Positions 25,653 to 35,405 of a stretch of 49,630 nt of DNA are shown one piece after another. The notes under the pieces are model-generated. The model was not told the DNA's origin. It worked only from the letters and a program-made list of their open reading frames with translations, and did no database searches. How positions within the stretch are numbered: the first letter of the stretch is position 1; every line of letters starts with the position of its first letter. Origin of the DNA: Streptomyces phaeochromogenes (lineage in GTDB: Bacteria; Actinomycetota; Actinomycetes; Streptomycetales; Streptomycetaceae); contig NZ_LIQZ01000072.1 of NCBI RefSeq assembly GCF_001418655.1, positions 1 to 49,630 on the forward strand, read 5' to 3'. The position numbers were made by a program, and so were the translations under genes.

Positions 25653-28138
25653 AAGCCTGGTGGAGCCGCTTCGGTTTCCGGCCGCGCAACGATGCATCTC
25701 TGGGCCCGCCCCAGACTTCGGCCGTGCCGGGCACAGTGTCGGCATCGGGTGAAGGAGCCATGGCGATCGGCGGGTCTGCCGGGATTGCCGTGTCCGGGCA
25801 CGGCAACACCGTGTGCGTGGGGCAGTTGTGGTCTGATGAGCGGGTAACGCTGGATGATCTGGCCGCCGCAGGCCGGGCCCGCATGGTGCAGCGCTGGCAC
25901 GCGGCCGGTGTTCCCCTCGCGGTGGCAGCCGAATTCGCTGACAGCTCGCAGCTGGGAGCCCTGCCCACAGCGGTAGTAGCCTCCTTGCCGGAGACCGGTG
26001 TTGTCGTTCTGGAGGGCGGCTTCGGAGCGGGTAAGTCGCTGGCCGCCGAGCGGCAGCACCAGCAGGACATCGCCGCCGTCCGCGCCGACGCGCAGGCTCC
26101 CATTCCAGTTCACCTCGTCGCTCAGCACATTCCGGGCAACGTGATCGACGCGGCCACCCGCGCGGCACGCGCGCTCGGAGATCCTTCCGCACGCGGTGTT
26201 GCGCTGGTAGTGGACGGGCTGGATGAGCCCGGTCCGATCCGCGGGAAAGAGCTGCTGGACCAAGCCCTCAGCTGGGCCGCGTCTGCGACCGGTGGGCGCT
26301 GGCGCATCCTGGTCACCGCCCGTCCCGGCCTTGAGATGGACGCCGAGGTGCGCAAGGTCATGCCGGAGCTGGCCGAAGAGGAAGCGGCGGCGCTGATGGA
26401 CCGGCTCGGCGGAAGCGGCCTCGCGGTGCGCAGCCAATCGAGCATGGTACGCAGCGTGCTGCGCCGGCCTCTGTTCGCCATCATCGGGGCGCAACTCCAG
26501 CGCGATCACGAGCGTCTGCCGAACAGTCCGGTGGCCTTCCTGGACGCTCTGGTCACCCGGGCGTTGCGCGATGTCGAAAGCGTCCAGGAAGAACGTGCCG
26601 AGCACCTGTTGCAGCGGCTGGCCTCGGCCTGTGTCAGCACCGGGGGCGTGGCGGCGGCCGCTGACGTGGGCAGCTCGAGCGTGGTACGGGCCTTGCTGGA
26701 CACCCGGCTGGTGGTGCGTCTCGGGGACCGGCATCTGGCCTTCGCTCTGCCCGTGCTCGAGCAGTACTTCGCCGGCCAGGCCCTGCTGGCGGGCGGGGTG
26801 CTGGCCGAGGTGGTGCAGAGCGTGGAGCTGCTGGACCGGTGGCGCTACGGGCTGGCCATGGCGATCGCCTCGGGCGGCTGGGATTCGGTCGGCACGGTGC
26901 TTGATCCTTTGCTGCGTGCCCAGCCGGGGATCGCGGCCTGGGCTGTCTACGAGGCCATCCCGCGTGACGTGTCGGAGGGGGAAGGCCCGTGGCCGGATCT
27001 GCCTGCCAGCGTGGTCAGCCGGCGTCTGCAGACGACACTTGAGGCCTGGCAACGCACGCTCAGCCCGGCGGGTGACCGTATCTTCCTCTACGCGGGATGG
27101 ACCGGTCCGGTGACGGTCGATGCCCGTCTGGAAGGCAACAGGCTGGGGCTGCACATCCTGCGCCGCGACGGCGACCACACTCCGGGACTCGCGATCCCGG
27201 TCGCCCATCGCTGGTCGGAGCCGCGTGGGATACGTCCCATGACGGCATCGTTCGGGCCGATCGCGGCGGACCATGCCGCCTGGCCCTGGCAGCAGACACT
27301 GGGCGTACTCGCCTCGGGCCTGCACACGCTGTGCGAGCGCAGGGTCTTCGACCTGGCCGGCTGCGACGCGTACACCAAGGAGCGCCTGTGGTTGGCGGGA
27401 CAGGGCCTTCTGGGACGTACCTCCCGTCGCTTCACCCCGCTGCGGGCAGATGAAGTGCACCAGGCCCTGCGCCAACACCTCTACTCCAAGGGAAGCCTGC
27501 CGGTCCGGTCCAGCTACGGCCGACAGTTCACCGCCTGGCGGGCGGAGTTGCTCCGGATCGACAAAGAACTCGCCAGCGGTCGATGGGCCGACGCCAACGG
27601 CATGCTTCATCACCCCTACGCCGTCCCCGACCAGGGGCATGGCCCTCACGTACGCTGGGTCTGGGACACCTACAGCGCACAACAGCTCAGGCTGCGCACC
27701 GAGCAAGTCCTCACCGCCGCAGTCGAGATCTACACCGCACTCGTCGACACCTGGTTCCCCCACCTCAAGCAGGTACTCGGCCTGGCCAGCGCCGCCCCCT
27801 TCGCACTCGGCGCCGACCTGTACTGCCCGCCCGGCGGCAACGACTCGTATGAACCGCCCCTTATGCGGCTCTCTCTCCGCCCCTCGCCAAGAGGTTCGGT
27901 CACCGTCCGTCTCGTCCCGTCAGAAGACGACCTCTACGCTCCGGTGCCTCCTGTTCCACCCGGGAACGAGCCAGCAAGGTCTCCGTGGGCACGCCCGAGT
28001 ACGCCGGTGCTCAGCGAACCGGAAGTCTTCGGCGATGCCCCCGCCATCAACTACGCCTACGCCTGGCTCCACGAAGACCTCCACCGCCTCCACCTCACCG
28101 ATAGCGGGCCGCGAAGTCTGCGCACGGGTCTCCCGTAG
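25649..28138 (+). CDS. NACHT-like STAND ATPase with N-terminal AGGSIG-type repeat
   Basis: An 829-residue protein. Residues ~30-50 (VSASGEGAMAIGGSAGIAVS, then GHGN) repeat the motif of the upstream membrane protein. The NTPase core has Walker A GGFGAGKS (~123-130) and Walker B VALVVDGLDEP (~184-194), then VTARPG and a winged-helix-like segment (LAFALPVLEQYFAGQALL) typical of NACHT proteins. The C-terminal ~400 residues are unassigned and may hold the sensor; a fragment of a paralogue lies at 23085-23205. It is coupled to the membrane protein gene by a 4-bp GTGA overlap. A death-like response through the membrane protein is inferred by analogy with amyloid-motif NLR systems. Confidence 0.75.
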   Translation: MKAWWSRFGFRPRNDASLGPPQTSAVPGTVSASGEGAMAIGGSAGIAVSGHGNTVCVGQLWSDERVTLDDLAAAGRARMVQRWHAAGVPLAVAAEFADSSQLGALPTAVVASLPETGVVVLEGGFGAGKSLAAERQHQQDIAAVRADAQAPIPVHLVAQHIPGNVIDAATRAARALGDPSARGVALVVDGLDEPGPIRGKELLDQALSWAASATGGRWRILVTARPGLEMDAEVRKVMPELAEEEAAALMDRLGGSGLAVRSQSSMVRSVLRRPLFAIIGAQLQRDHERLPNSPVAFLDALVTRALRDVESVQEERAEHLLQRLASACVSTGGVAAAADVGSSSVVRALLDTRLVVRLGDRHLAFALPVLEQYFAGQALLAGGVLAEVVQSVELLDRWRYGLAMAIASGGWDSVGTVLDPLLRAQPGIAAWAVYEAIPRDVSEGEGPWPDLPASVVSRRLQTTLEAWQRTLSPAGDRIFLYAGWTGPVTVDARLEGNRLGLHILRRDGDHTPGLAIPVAHRWSEPRGIRPMTASFGPIAADHAAWPWQQTLGVLASGLHTLCERRVFDLAGCDAYTKERLWLAGQGLLGRTSRRFTPLRADEVHQALRQHLYSKGSLPVRSSYGRQFTAWRAELLRIDKELASGRWADANGMLHHPYAVPDQGHGPHVRWVWDTYSAQQLRLRTEQVLTAAVEIYTALVDTWFPHLKQVLGLASAAPFALGADLYCPPGGNDSYEPPLMRLSLRPSPRGSVTVRLVPSEDDLYAPVPPVPPGNEPARSPWARPSTPVLSEPEVFGDAPAINYAYAWLHEDLHRLHLTDSGPRSLRTGLP

Positions 28139-28510
28139 CGCCTGCCCGCGAGCTTGTACCCCGGGTCCGGGCCGAGGAACGGACTGCCTGCGGGTGCGTG
28201 CTGTCGCGGACCAGCAGAGCGTCGGCGTTCCCACGCCATCTGTCGAGATCCCCGTAGTTGATCACTTCGAACCGCACGTGTCGCTCCGCCCCCGCTTCAT
28301 CCCACTGGCTGCCCTGATGCTAGACAGGCCCTGTGCCATGCCGGACTCCGGGGAGCCGTTGCGATGGGATTCCGCCCCACCCCGAAGGCCTCCAGACCTC
28401 CCTCACCGACTCCGTGACCGCACACGCCGGCACCGGCCTCCGGCGAAGAGCTCCTGCCCTAACCCGTGCCTGCTTCGCCGCCCGCCCTGTCGCGCTTCGC
28501 CGGTCAGCCT
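28139..28510. other. gene-poor spacer, possible remnants
   Basis: No full gene is seen. A 60-codon minus-strand frame at 28095-28277 starts VRFEVINYGDLDRWRGNADA and looks protein-like, but it has no recognisable family and overlaps the 3' end of the NACHT-like gene. It may be a worn gene start. Confidence 0.35.
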
Positions 28511-29242
28511 CTAGCGCCACACACCGGGATGCGTCGCGATCGCCAACTGGGCTGCATCCAGGAACGCTTGCGTCTGCCGCTCGACAGGAGCGGGTCCCAG
28601 CCTGCTCAGTGCCTCCTCGTCCCTGTCTGCCGACATGCGCTCGATCATCTCGTGGCCTTTGCGGATGGAGTCCTTCTCCAGGGCATCTGACACCTCGGCG
28701 GGCTCCTCACGGACGTCCTGGACAATCACCAGGACGAGGCGTTCTCGGGCATAGCCCACGGTCCGCACCCGCCACCCCAACTGCCGTGCTGCACGACGCA
28801 TCGCGGCCCGAATGAGCTCCATGCCTCCCAGCATCTCTGCGTCAGCCGGGTGGAGATTAGCCTGCAACGCCCCGCCGTACCCGCTTGCTCCTGGAGGGCA
28901 GGTCGACTCAAGCACCGGCTTCAACGCCTCGGCCAGGGCGGCACAGCGCGGGTCCTTGGACAGTGCCGGCTGCCTGACCGTCACTGCCTTCGCCGAAGCC
29001 GTTTTCGTCGCTGCAGCGGTCTTCGGCTCCGCACCGGAACGGGCCTTCCTCGTCAGGCCGGGTGCACCAAGGTTCTGCTGCAGAACGACGAGAGCCTGCT
29101 CCATGCCTTCATGATCGAGCCGGGCCGGGAGGAGTCCAGCTTCGCTACAGGCGATCACATGGGCCAGAGCCTTCTGGTAGGCCATGGACTGAGCGACGGC
29201 GAAAGCCCGTGCCAGACGAGTACGGTGAGTACGACCGGACAT
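28511..29242 (-). CDS. hypothetical protein, no recognised domain
   Basis: A 243-residue protein, started at the second in-frame Met (MSGRTHRTRLARAFAVAQSM), where coding character begins. It is mostly helical, with an N-terminal helical block (~1-60), an Ala/Lys/Thr-rich linker (~70-95), a mixed domain (~105-200; MELIRAAMRRAARQLGWRVR, then LVLVIVQDVREEP) and an acidic end. I do not recognise the family. It sits upstream of, and divergent from, a conjugation-type DUF2637 gene, so a plasmid or integrative-element origin is possible. Confidence 0.6.
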   Translation of the reverse strand: MSGRTHRTRLARAFAVAQSMAYQKALAHVIACSEAGLLPARLDHEGMEQALVVLQQNLGAPGLTRKARSGAEPKTAAATKTASAKAVTVRQPALSKDPRCAALAEALKPVLESTCPPGASGYGGALQANLHPADAEMLGGMELIRAAMRRAARQLGWRVRTVGYARERLVLVIVQDVREEPAEVSDALEKDSIRKGHEMIERMSADRDEEALSRLGPAPVERQTQAFLDAAQLAIATHPGVWR

Positions 29243-30014
29243 CACGATCCCATCAGGCCTGCTCTCACTGCAGATACATCCCACCGCACCATGTATCCAG
29301 CAGGCCTTGGACGTGAAGGGTCAGATCCGAGCCGGGGTACATCGTCGCGGTCCTGGCGGCGGCCGGGTTCACCCAAGGCGGTGGCCCTAAGGGTGGTGTG
29401 CGCCCACAAACGCAGGCCCCAGTATGCCATCGCGGTCGCCTCGGCGCCGGGGATCCGGGCTACCTTCCATCGCGACGGCCAGTCACCCCGAAGGCATCAG
29501 CGCCGACCAATACCGCTTCCCCAACAGAGGCATCCTGCTTGAGCTTTGGCCACCACTCGGCAAGCTCATCAGCACCCCCATCAAAGACCTCCGGGAGGAA
29601 GCGTTCCCCACGCCACGACCATGATCAACACCCCGGGCACTCCCCCAGCGCCGCCACAATAGGCGTTCTCATTGCATCTGCGGCAGTCTCACGCAACCCG
29701 CAGGACCGCAGGTCAAGCTGCTCATACAGGGTCCGGAACCCGTCGCAACCGACTTGCAGCACCACAGGTCAACGGAATGCAGTCACCGCAACAATGGTGA
29801 GACCTCACACTGGACTGTTCACTCGAGACGGCCACCGAGCAGCTGATCAACGAACTGCTCGGCACGACCCGAGACGATCAGGCGCGAGGAATCGTGAGCG
29901 TCCCGCACTTCACGTCGTCTGGCTCCAGCGGTCGCAAGGCGCCCCACCGGACAGGCGTGAGCGCCGAATCACCCGACGCGCAGTCGTGAACACCTTGCAG
30001 ATACGAGGCCGTTG
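29243..30014. other. ~770-bp region with only degenerate coding traces
   Basis: Open frames such as 29424-29624 (with GISADQYRFPNRGILLELWP) and a trace at ~29840-29950 (LINELLGTTRDDQARGIVSV) look protein-like but lack starts, ribosome sites and continuity. They read as eroded genes, in line with decay of a mobile element. GC is somewhat lower than in the surrounding genes. Confidence 0.4.
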
Positions 30015-31817
30015 ATGAACCAAGGGCAGCAGCGACCGAGCGGCGGGAGCACGAGCAGAGCCGTGGAGGCCGGGCGTGCCCACCGCCTGCTCATCGGGGT
30101 GGTCGTCTTCGGAGCCGTCGTCATCGCCGGGATCGGCTTCGCCGGTTCGTACGCGGCGGTGCGCGAACTCGCCCTCCAGAAGGGCTTCGGGAAGTTCAGC
30201 TACGTCTTCCCGATCGGTATCGACGCGGGAATATGCGTCCTGCTCGCGCTCGATCTGCTCCTGACCTGGATCAGGATCCCGTTCCCACTGCTGCGCCAGA
30301 CGGCGTGGCTGCTGACGGCGGCGACGATCGCGTTCAACGGCGCCGCCGCCTGGCCGGACCCGCTGGGCGTCGGGATGCACGGTGTGATCCCGATCCTGTT
30401 CGTGGTCTCCGTCGAGGCGGCACGGCACGCGATCGGCCGGATCGCGGACATCACGGCCGACAAGCACATGGAGGGCGTGCGCCTCACCCGCTGGCTGCTG
30501 TCCCCGCTGCCCACGTTCCTCCTGTGGCGCCGGATGAAGCTGTGGGAGCTGCGCTCCTACGAGCAGGTCATCAAGCTGGAGCAGGAGCGTCTCGTCTACC
30601 AGGCACGGCTGCGTTCGCGCTTCGGCCGCGCCTGGCGCCGCAAAGCCCCGGTCGAGTCCCTGATGCCGCTGCGGCTGGCCCGCTACGGCGTGCCCCTGGC
30701 GGAGACGGCCCCTTCGGGTCTGGCCGCGGCGGGCATCGAGCCTGCGCTGCTGCCCCCGGCACCCCGCCAGCAGACCGAGCCTACGCAAGCCGCCACACCC
30801 CCCGACGCGGCCACCTGTACAGAGCCAGCAGCGCACGAACCATCCGCAGCGCAAGCGGACGCGCCAGGACGTCCGGGCGCGCAAGCACCGCAAGAAGAGC
30901 AGCGCCGCCAGGAACCCGACCGCACCCCTGCCTTCGGCGAACAGCAGCAGTCGGACCGCGCGCAGGAGCAGCCGGAGTACCACCTGGAGGAGGAGCCGGA
31001 GTCGAGCCCGTGGTTCGCTCCCCCGCAGCAGGAGGTCGCGTACGAGGGCGGCTACGACCCCTCGTACGCGCCGGACCAGATGTGGGCCCAGTACGAGGTG
31101 CAGCAGGCACAGTACGAGGCCGAGCAGCGCCAGGCGTACCAGAACGGGCAGGTGCTTCAGGAGTACGAGGAGCGGGAGCCCTCACCCATGGACACCGGCA
31201 TCCCCTCCGCCCCGAAGGGAACCGGCCGCACCCGCCAACCCTGCCAGAGCAGCGCCCTGGAACCGGAAGCCGCGCAAGGCCCGCATCAGGCCAGCCCTGT
31301 TGAAGCTCCCGCACAGGAAACCGCACCAGCTCTGGTGGCTCTTCCAGCACTGGCCGAGCACACCCGCGCTGTGAAGGCCTCCCTCAAAAACACACCGAGA
31401 GGCGACACGCCAGCGCCTACCACGACGCTGTCCGAGCTGACCACTGTCGACCGCTACTACCTGGCCTGGCACACCTTCCAGCAACAGCACGGCCACGAAC
31501 CCCAAGGCCCCGAATTATCTCAATATCTGGCCGACTGCAACGTATGTGACCGTGAGGGCCAGCCCATCAAACCGAGAACACTGGCGCGCTATTACCTGGA
31601 ATTCCGGTTCTACACCACATGGGCAGAGCACCGCGACCATACAACCAACCCCCGCCTCGACCAGGTTGCCCGCGATCTCACCCAACGCGGAGTCACCGCC
31701 CAGTACAACAAACCAATCCGGGCAGCCGACCTCAGTAAATACCTCGACACCTTCCAACGCCGCTGGACCACGCTCCAGATACGCTCAGGAGCAGCCCCCA
31801 TACGCGCCCCGCGGTAA
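30015..31817 (+). CDS. DUF2637 / SpdB-like membrane protein
   Basis: A 600-residue protein with GAGG before the ATG. Four N-terminal membrane helices: ~25-48 (LLIGVVVFGAVVIAGIGFAG), ~65-88 (IGIDAGICVLLALDLLLTWI), ~93-112 (LLRQTAWLLTAATIAFNGAA) and ~118-140 (GVIPILFVVSVEAARHAI). This matches DUF2637, found in Streptomyces plasmids and integrative conjugative elements as SpdB-type spread proteins. A long Gln/Glu/Pro-rich disordered middle (~230-450) leads to a conserved-looking C-terminal domain (TVDRYYLAWHTFQQQHGHEP, then RTLARYYLEFRFYTTW), probably a winged helix. No tra ATPase, integrase or rep gene is seen, so the element is incomplete in this window. Confidence 0.8.
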   Translation: MNQGQQRPSGGSTSRAVEAGRAHRLLIGVVVFGAVVIAGIGFAGSYAAVRELALQKGFGKFSYVFPIGIDAGICVLLALDLLLTWIRIPFPLLRQTAWLLTAATIAFNGAAAWPDPLGVGMHGVIPILFVVSVEAARHAIGRIADITADKHMEGVRLTRWLLSPLPTFLLWRRMKLWELRSYEQVIKLEQERLVYQARLRSRFGRAWRRKAPVESLMPLRLARYGVPLAETAPSGLAAAGIEPALLPPAPRQQTEPTQAATPPDAATCTEPAAHEPSAAQADAPGRPGAQAPQEEQRRQEPDRTPAFGEQQQSDRAQEQPEYHLEEEPESSPWFAPPQQEVAYEGGYDPSYAPDQMWAQYEVQQAQYEAEQRQAYQNGQVLQEYEEREPSPMDTGIPSAPKGTGRTRQPCQSSALEPEAAQGPHQASPVEAPAQETAPALVALPALAEHTRAVKASLKNTPRGDTPAPTTTLSELTTVDRYYLAWHTFQQQHGHEPQGPELSQYLADCNVCDREGQPIKPRTLARYYLEFRFYTTWAEHRDHTTNPRLDQVARDLTQRGVTAQYNKPIRAADLSKYLDTFQRRWTTLQIRSGAAPIRAPR

Positions 31818-31993
31818 CCGCGTCGCCCATGCGAAATGCCTGCCAACCGGTTGCGGTCTCAACATCGGGCCGAACAGTTCAGTCACACCCCAGTTGAACG
31901 CCCCCCGGGTCGCAGGAGGCGGCTGTGAGTATGCAGGCCAGAGGCGGTACGCAAACTCGGTGTCACCCAGTTCGTGCGTCGATTGTGAAACAG

Positions 31994-32730
31994 CTAGGGG
32001 ACGTGGGCTCCGCGCACCGGCAGTTCGCCGTACTGGAGCCAGTAGGCGCGGATCTCGTCGAGGGTGTCCCACAGTCGACGGCTCCCCCACTGGTGAACCC
32101 TAGGCGGGTCGGAGCCCACGGTGGTGGCGCGGGCCCATGAACCGTCCGGGTTCTCGAGCCACGCCGTGCGCAGCCCGGCGTCTTCCGCGTAACCACACAG
32201 GACGCCCGGCACCATGATGTCGAGTATGGAGGCAAGGTTCCACGCCTGCTCGACGTCGAAGACCGGATCAGGGCCGGTGGTAACGTCCTCTCCGTCCTGC
32301 TCGCGCGCCTCGGCAAAGTTCTCCCGCGGCCCTGGTGGGTAGTCGGCGCCGTGCCGGGTACGCATGAAACCGGCACGGTCCCACTCGACTCGACCGACGG
32401 CACTGCCATCCTGCTGCTTCTCGGCAGTGACGATGAGCGATGTGCTGCCGATCGTCGTCACCAGCCGGCCACTGGGCCGGAGCGCGGCGAGCCAACTGGC
32501 AGGCACCGGCCGGACGCCGACGGTGGCCACGATGCGGTCATAGGCGCCGGGCAGTTCGCCGGTGGCGTCCAGAGTCGCGAGACTGGGGCGCAGTTTGATG
32601 TGCTCCAGGCGCTCGCGGGCGGCGTCGACGAGGTAGGGGTCGACATCGATGCTGGTGACCTGGAGGTCGCCGAGGCGGCGGCAGGCGAGGGCCGTCCCGG
32701 AGCCGGTGCCGACGTGGCTCCGGACCCTTG
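31994..32730 (-). pseudogene. fragment of an isoaspartate-type O-methyltransferase
   Basis: The minus frame contains the SAM-binding core from HVGTGSGTALACRRLGDLQV, then TSIDVDPYLVDAARERLE, through IVATVGVRPVPASWLAALRP to RVHQWGSRRLWDTLDEIRAY. This matches PCMT-like methyltransferases, including those of ATP-grasp peptide maturase systems. The usual ~80 N-terminal residues are absent and no start codon or ribosome site exists in frame upstream; the next gene begins within ~70 bp in the opposite direction. The C terminus also stops early (GELPVRGAHVP). It is therefore broken at both ends. No ATP-grasp enzyme or precursor gene is nearby. Confidence 0.65.
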
Positions 32731-32793
32731 TCTCTGTCCATTTGACCGGCGGCTGCTTTGTCTTCCTCCGTCCGGACGGGGCAGGATCGGCGC

Positions 32794-33807
32794 ATGAGGA
32801 TTCTCGTCATCGGCGGAACTTGGTTTCTGGGCAAGGCCATTGCGAAGAGTGCGCTATCGCGGGGGTGGGACGTCACCACCTTCAACCGCGGCCGGTCGGG
32901 ACCAGATGTACCCGGAGTTCAGCCCGTACACGGTGACCGGACGGTTCGGGAAGACCTGCACAAGCTCGCACAGCGTGGCCCGTGGGATGCGATCATCGAC
33001 ACATCCAGCTCGGAACTCGCGCCCCGTGACGTCCTCTTGGCCACCACCGCGCTACAAACGCGTACGCGGCGCTGGATCCACATCTCCACCGTGTCTGTCT
33101 ACCAGGGGTGGCCGCACAAGCCGCTGACAGAGGATTCTCCGCTGTTGGAGTGCCCTGCCGACGCTAACGAGGCTTTTGGCTACACGGGCGAGGACGGAAG
33201 CCCTACGAAGTACGGCTTCCAGAAGGCTGGCGGTGAGCGTGCTGTCGCGGAAGCCTTTGGTGACGGAGCGGTGTTTCTGCGGCCAGGTGTGGTGCTCGGA
33301 CCCGGTGAGTACGTCGGCCGACTGCCCTGGTGGCTGGAGCGGGCGAAACGCGGCGGCCGCATCCTTGCTCCTGCGCCAGCCGAGCAGCGGATTCAGCCAG
33401 TAGACGTCCGCGACGTCGCGGAGTTCGCTCTCCATCAGGCGGCGGCCTCAAGCAGTGGTGGCTTCAACGTGACGCATCCTGAAGGAATCTCGTTCGGCGA
33501 TTTTCTCGACGAGTGCCTGCGGACCACCGAGGGCGACGGTACGCCGCTCTGGGTGGACCCCACCGTACTTGCCAGTCACGGGGTGAGGCAGTGGACCGAA
33601 CTCCCGTTGTGGCGGACCCACGCCGGAGTATGGGCAGTGGACTCCCAGCGTGCGGTTGATGCGAGTCTTCGCTGCCGTCCCATCGCTGACACAGTCCGGG
33701 ACACGTGGCAGTGGTGGGCGTCGGATGGGCGTCCCGTGGACCACCCGCGATGGGTGGAACACGGGATCGCTACAGAGAAAGAGGCACAGATCCTCGCCTC
33801 CCTGTAA
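32794..33807 (+). CDS. NAD-dependent epimerase/dehydratase (extended SDR)
   Basis: A 337-residue Rossmann protein. The dinucleotide motif is MRILVIGGTWFLGKAIA (GGxxxLG variant), followed by VTTFNRGRS, IHISTVSVYQGW and, after the KYGFQKAGGE segment in place of YxxxK, FLRPGVVLGPGEYVG and RIQPVDVRDVAEFAL. This resembles reductases of the NAD-dependent epimerase family common in actinomycetes. The catalytic Tyr-Lys pair would be KYGFQK. Its stop codon abuts the stop of the convergent regulator gene with no spacer. No pathway partner is adjacent. Confidence 0.85.
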   Translation: MRILVIGGTWFLGKAIAKSALSRGWDVTTFNRGRSGPDVPGVQPVHGDRTVREDLHKLAQRGPWDAIIDTSSSELAPRDVLLATTALQTRTRRWIHISTVSVYQGWPHKPLTEDSPLLECPADANEAFGYTGEDGSPTKYGFQKAGGERAVAEAFGDGAVFLRPGVVLGPGEYVGRLPWWLERAKRGGRILAPAPAEQRIQPVDVRDVAEFALHQAAASSSGGFNVTHPEGISFGDFLDECLRTTEGDGTPLWVDPTVLASHGVRQWTELPLWRTHAGVWAVDSQRAVDASLRCRPIADTVRDTWQWWASDGRPVDHPRWVEHGIATEKEAQILASL

Positions 33808-35133
33808 TCAGGAGCCGATGGCCAAGAGAGGCACCGCCGAGCCGAGCCGGTACGGCGGGGAGACCCGGGTGAACTCCTCGATCTGTTCGCGCAGTTCCGT
33901 GGGGAGCTGTGCGCCGTGGTAGCGCGGCGCGGCAAGGTACCGCCCGATACGGGCCGCCCTCACAACGATCCCGGTCTTGCGCTCCTCGGGCGGCACCTCC
34001 CAGATCGGCGTCAGGGCGGCGGCCGCACCCTCCACGTTGTCGGACAGGAGACGAGCGTGGGCGAGGTCGGCGGCTGCGCCCGCGCGCACGTGGGTGGACT
34101 GCTCGCTCTGCGCCTTCCCTCCAAGGAGAACGAGGGCACGGCCAGCCTCCGCTTCAGCCTGCTCCGCATCGCCCATGATCAGTGCGGTCGTGCTGTTGGA
34201 CATGGCCAGTCGCTCCTCGGAGAACCCGAATTCACCGCCCACGGCGTCGTGCAGGTCGTCGCGAACGTCCCGGCCGCCATCCTCGGAGAGCTGGATAGCG
34301 TGCCGAGCGGAGGCGACATCGCCTAGGTAGGCGTATGCGCGGGCCACGATGGCGCGCAGACGGCGCTGGGCGATGTCGCCGAGGCCGCTGTAGCCCAACG
34401 CCCGTTGGGCCTTCGCGAGGGCCTCGTTCGGTTCGCCGGAGTGGTAGGCGATGTACGCCAGGGTGCCGTCGGCGTAGGCCTGCAGGGGCACGAACCGCGT
34501 GCTCTCGCCATACACAGCGGCGGCTCGGGCCAAGGTTCGAGCGCTTGGGAAGTAGCCCAGGTCGAACGCCGCGACGGCGAGGAGCGCGGCCGTCTGTCCG
34601 TTGAGGATCATCAGGGTCTGCTGCTGGACCGGGATCTGCGTGCGGTCACGGTGCTGCTCGACCTCTCGCCGGAGGTCGTCGGCCGCCTCGTACGCCTGCG
34701 CCGCCGGCATGCCGTGGTATCGGCGGGCGAGGCTCACCAGTTGGTCACGCAGTTCGTCGATGGTGTTGTCGGAGATGGACGCCGCGGCAGTTGCGTCGGC
34801 GCCGTCATGGGCTTCACGTGCGGTCATCTGAACTCGCTCTTCAAGGTCAAACGCGGGTGCCTGGGGATCGACCTCCAGCGGCGGCCCGAACAGTTGCTCC
34901 ACCGTGTAGCCCGGCCACATGGCTTCCAGAATCTGGCAGCTCTCGGGGCTGGGCAGGGTCACGAGCTTGCCGCCCGTCCAGCGTCGGAACTGTGTCTCGC
35001 CAAGGGTTGGGTTGCTGGGGTCTGGCCCGAAGAGACGAATACCTGTCGCGGTGAACTTCTTCTCGAACTGACGGTAGGGAAGCCTGTCCCGATCACACAG
35101 CCACTTCAGCAGTGTCCTCGGCGTGTCACCCAT
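33808..35133 (-). CDS. Streptomyces TPR-type regulator (NsdA/NsdB-like)
   Basis: A 441-residue protein; the ATG at 35133 has GGGGGCGG upstream and begins the conserved sequence MGDTPRTLLKWLCDRDRLPY. The N-terminal ~110 residues look like the DNA-binding region of Streptomyces developmental/antibiotic regulators (TLGETQFRRWTGGKL, LPSPESCQILEAMWPGYTVE). The rest is a TPR-like helical solenoid (AAFDLGYFPSARTLARAAAV; QRRLRAIVARAYAYLGDVAS). It diverges from the HATPase operon across ~270 bp and is a good candidate to control it and the genes downstream. Confidence 0.75.
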   Translation of the reverse strand: MGDTPRTLLKWLCDRDRLPYRQFEKKFTATGIRLFGPDPSNPTLGETQFRRWTGGKLVTLPSPESCQILEAMWPGYTVEQLFGPPLEVDPQAPAFDLEERVQMTAREAHDGADATAAASISDNTIDELRDQLVSLARRYHGMPAAQAYEAADDLRREVEQHRDRTQIPVQQQTLMILNGQTAALLAVAAFDLGYFPSARTLARAAAVYGESTRFVPLQAYADGTLAYIAYHSGEPNEALAKAQRALGYSGLGDIAQRRLRAIVARAYAYLGDVASARHAIQLSEDGGRDVRDDLHDAVGGEFGFSEERLAMSNSTTALIMGDAEQAEAEAGRALVLLGGKAQSEQSTHVRAGAAADLAHARLLSDNVEGAAAALTPIWEVPPEERKTGIVVRAARIGRYLAAPRYHGAQLPTELREQIEEFTRVSPPYRLGSAVPLLAIGS

Positions 35134-35405
35134 ACCGCCCCCAGTTTCCGGCGCCACTGGTCCCGCAGCGCGCCTTCGGATCGATCCCTTCTTGAAGAAG
35201 AGGAATCCGCAACACCACGTCATGGCAACAGTCCCCAAACATGAGCCACTTCAAAGCTACTCCGACGCCACGTTCGTCGCTCACATGCGGCTCAGAGGAC
35301 ACCTTGTAGGCCATGGCGGGGCCACGCGGAATGAGAGGAGCCTGATCGCCAACCCCGCTGAGAGTGTTTGACCAGGCACGAGAGCGTGTAATCAGGGAGT
35401 CCCCC

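Noticed and set aside
25214..27763. 849-codon minus-strand open frame
   Set aside because: It is the antisense mirror of the membrane-protein/NACHT pair, with no motif and no ribosome site; GC skew at third positions keeps it open.
29398..30015. 205-codon plus-strand ORF
   Set aside because: Composition is Pro/Ser/Arg-rich with frame changes in apparent coding; better read as eroded sequence.
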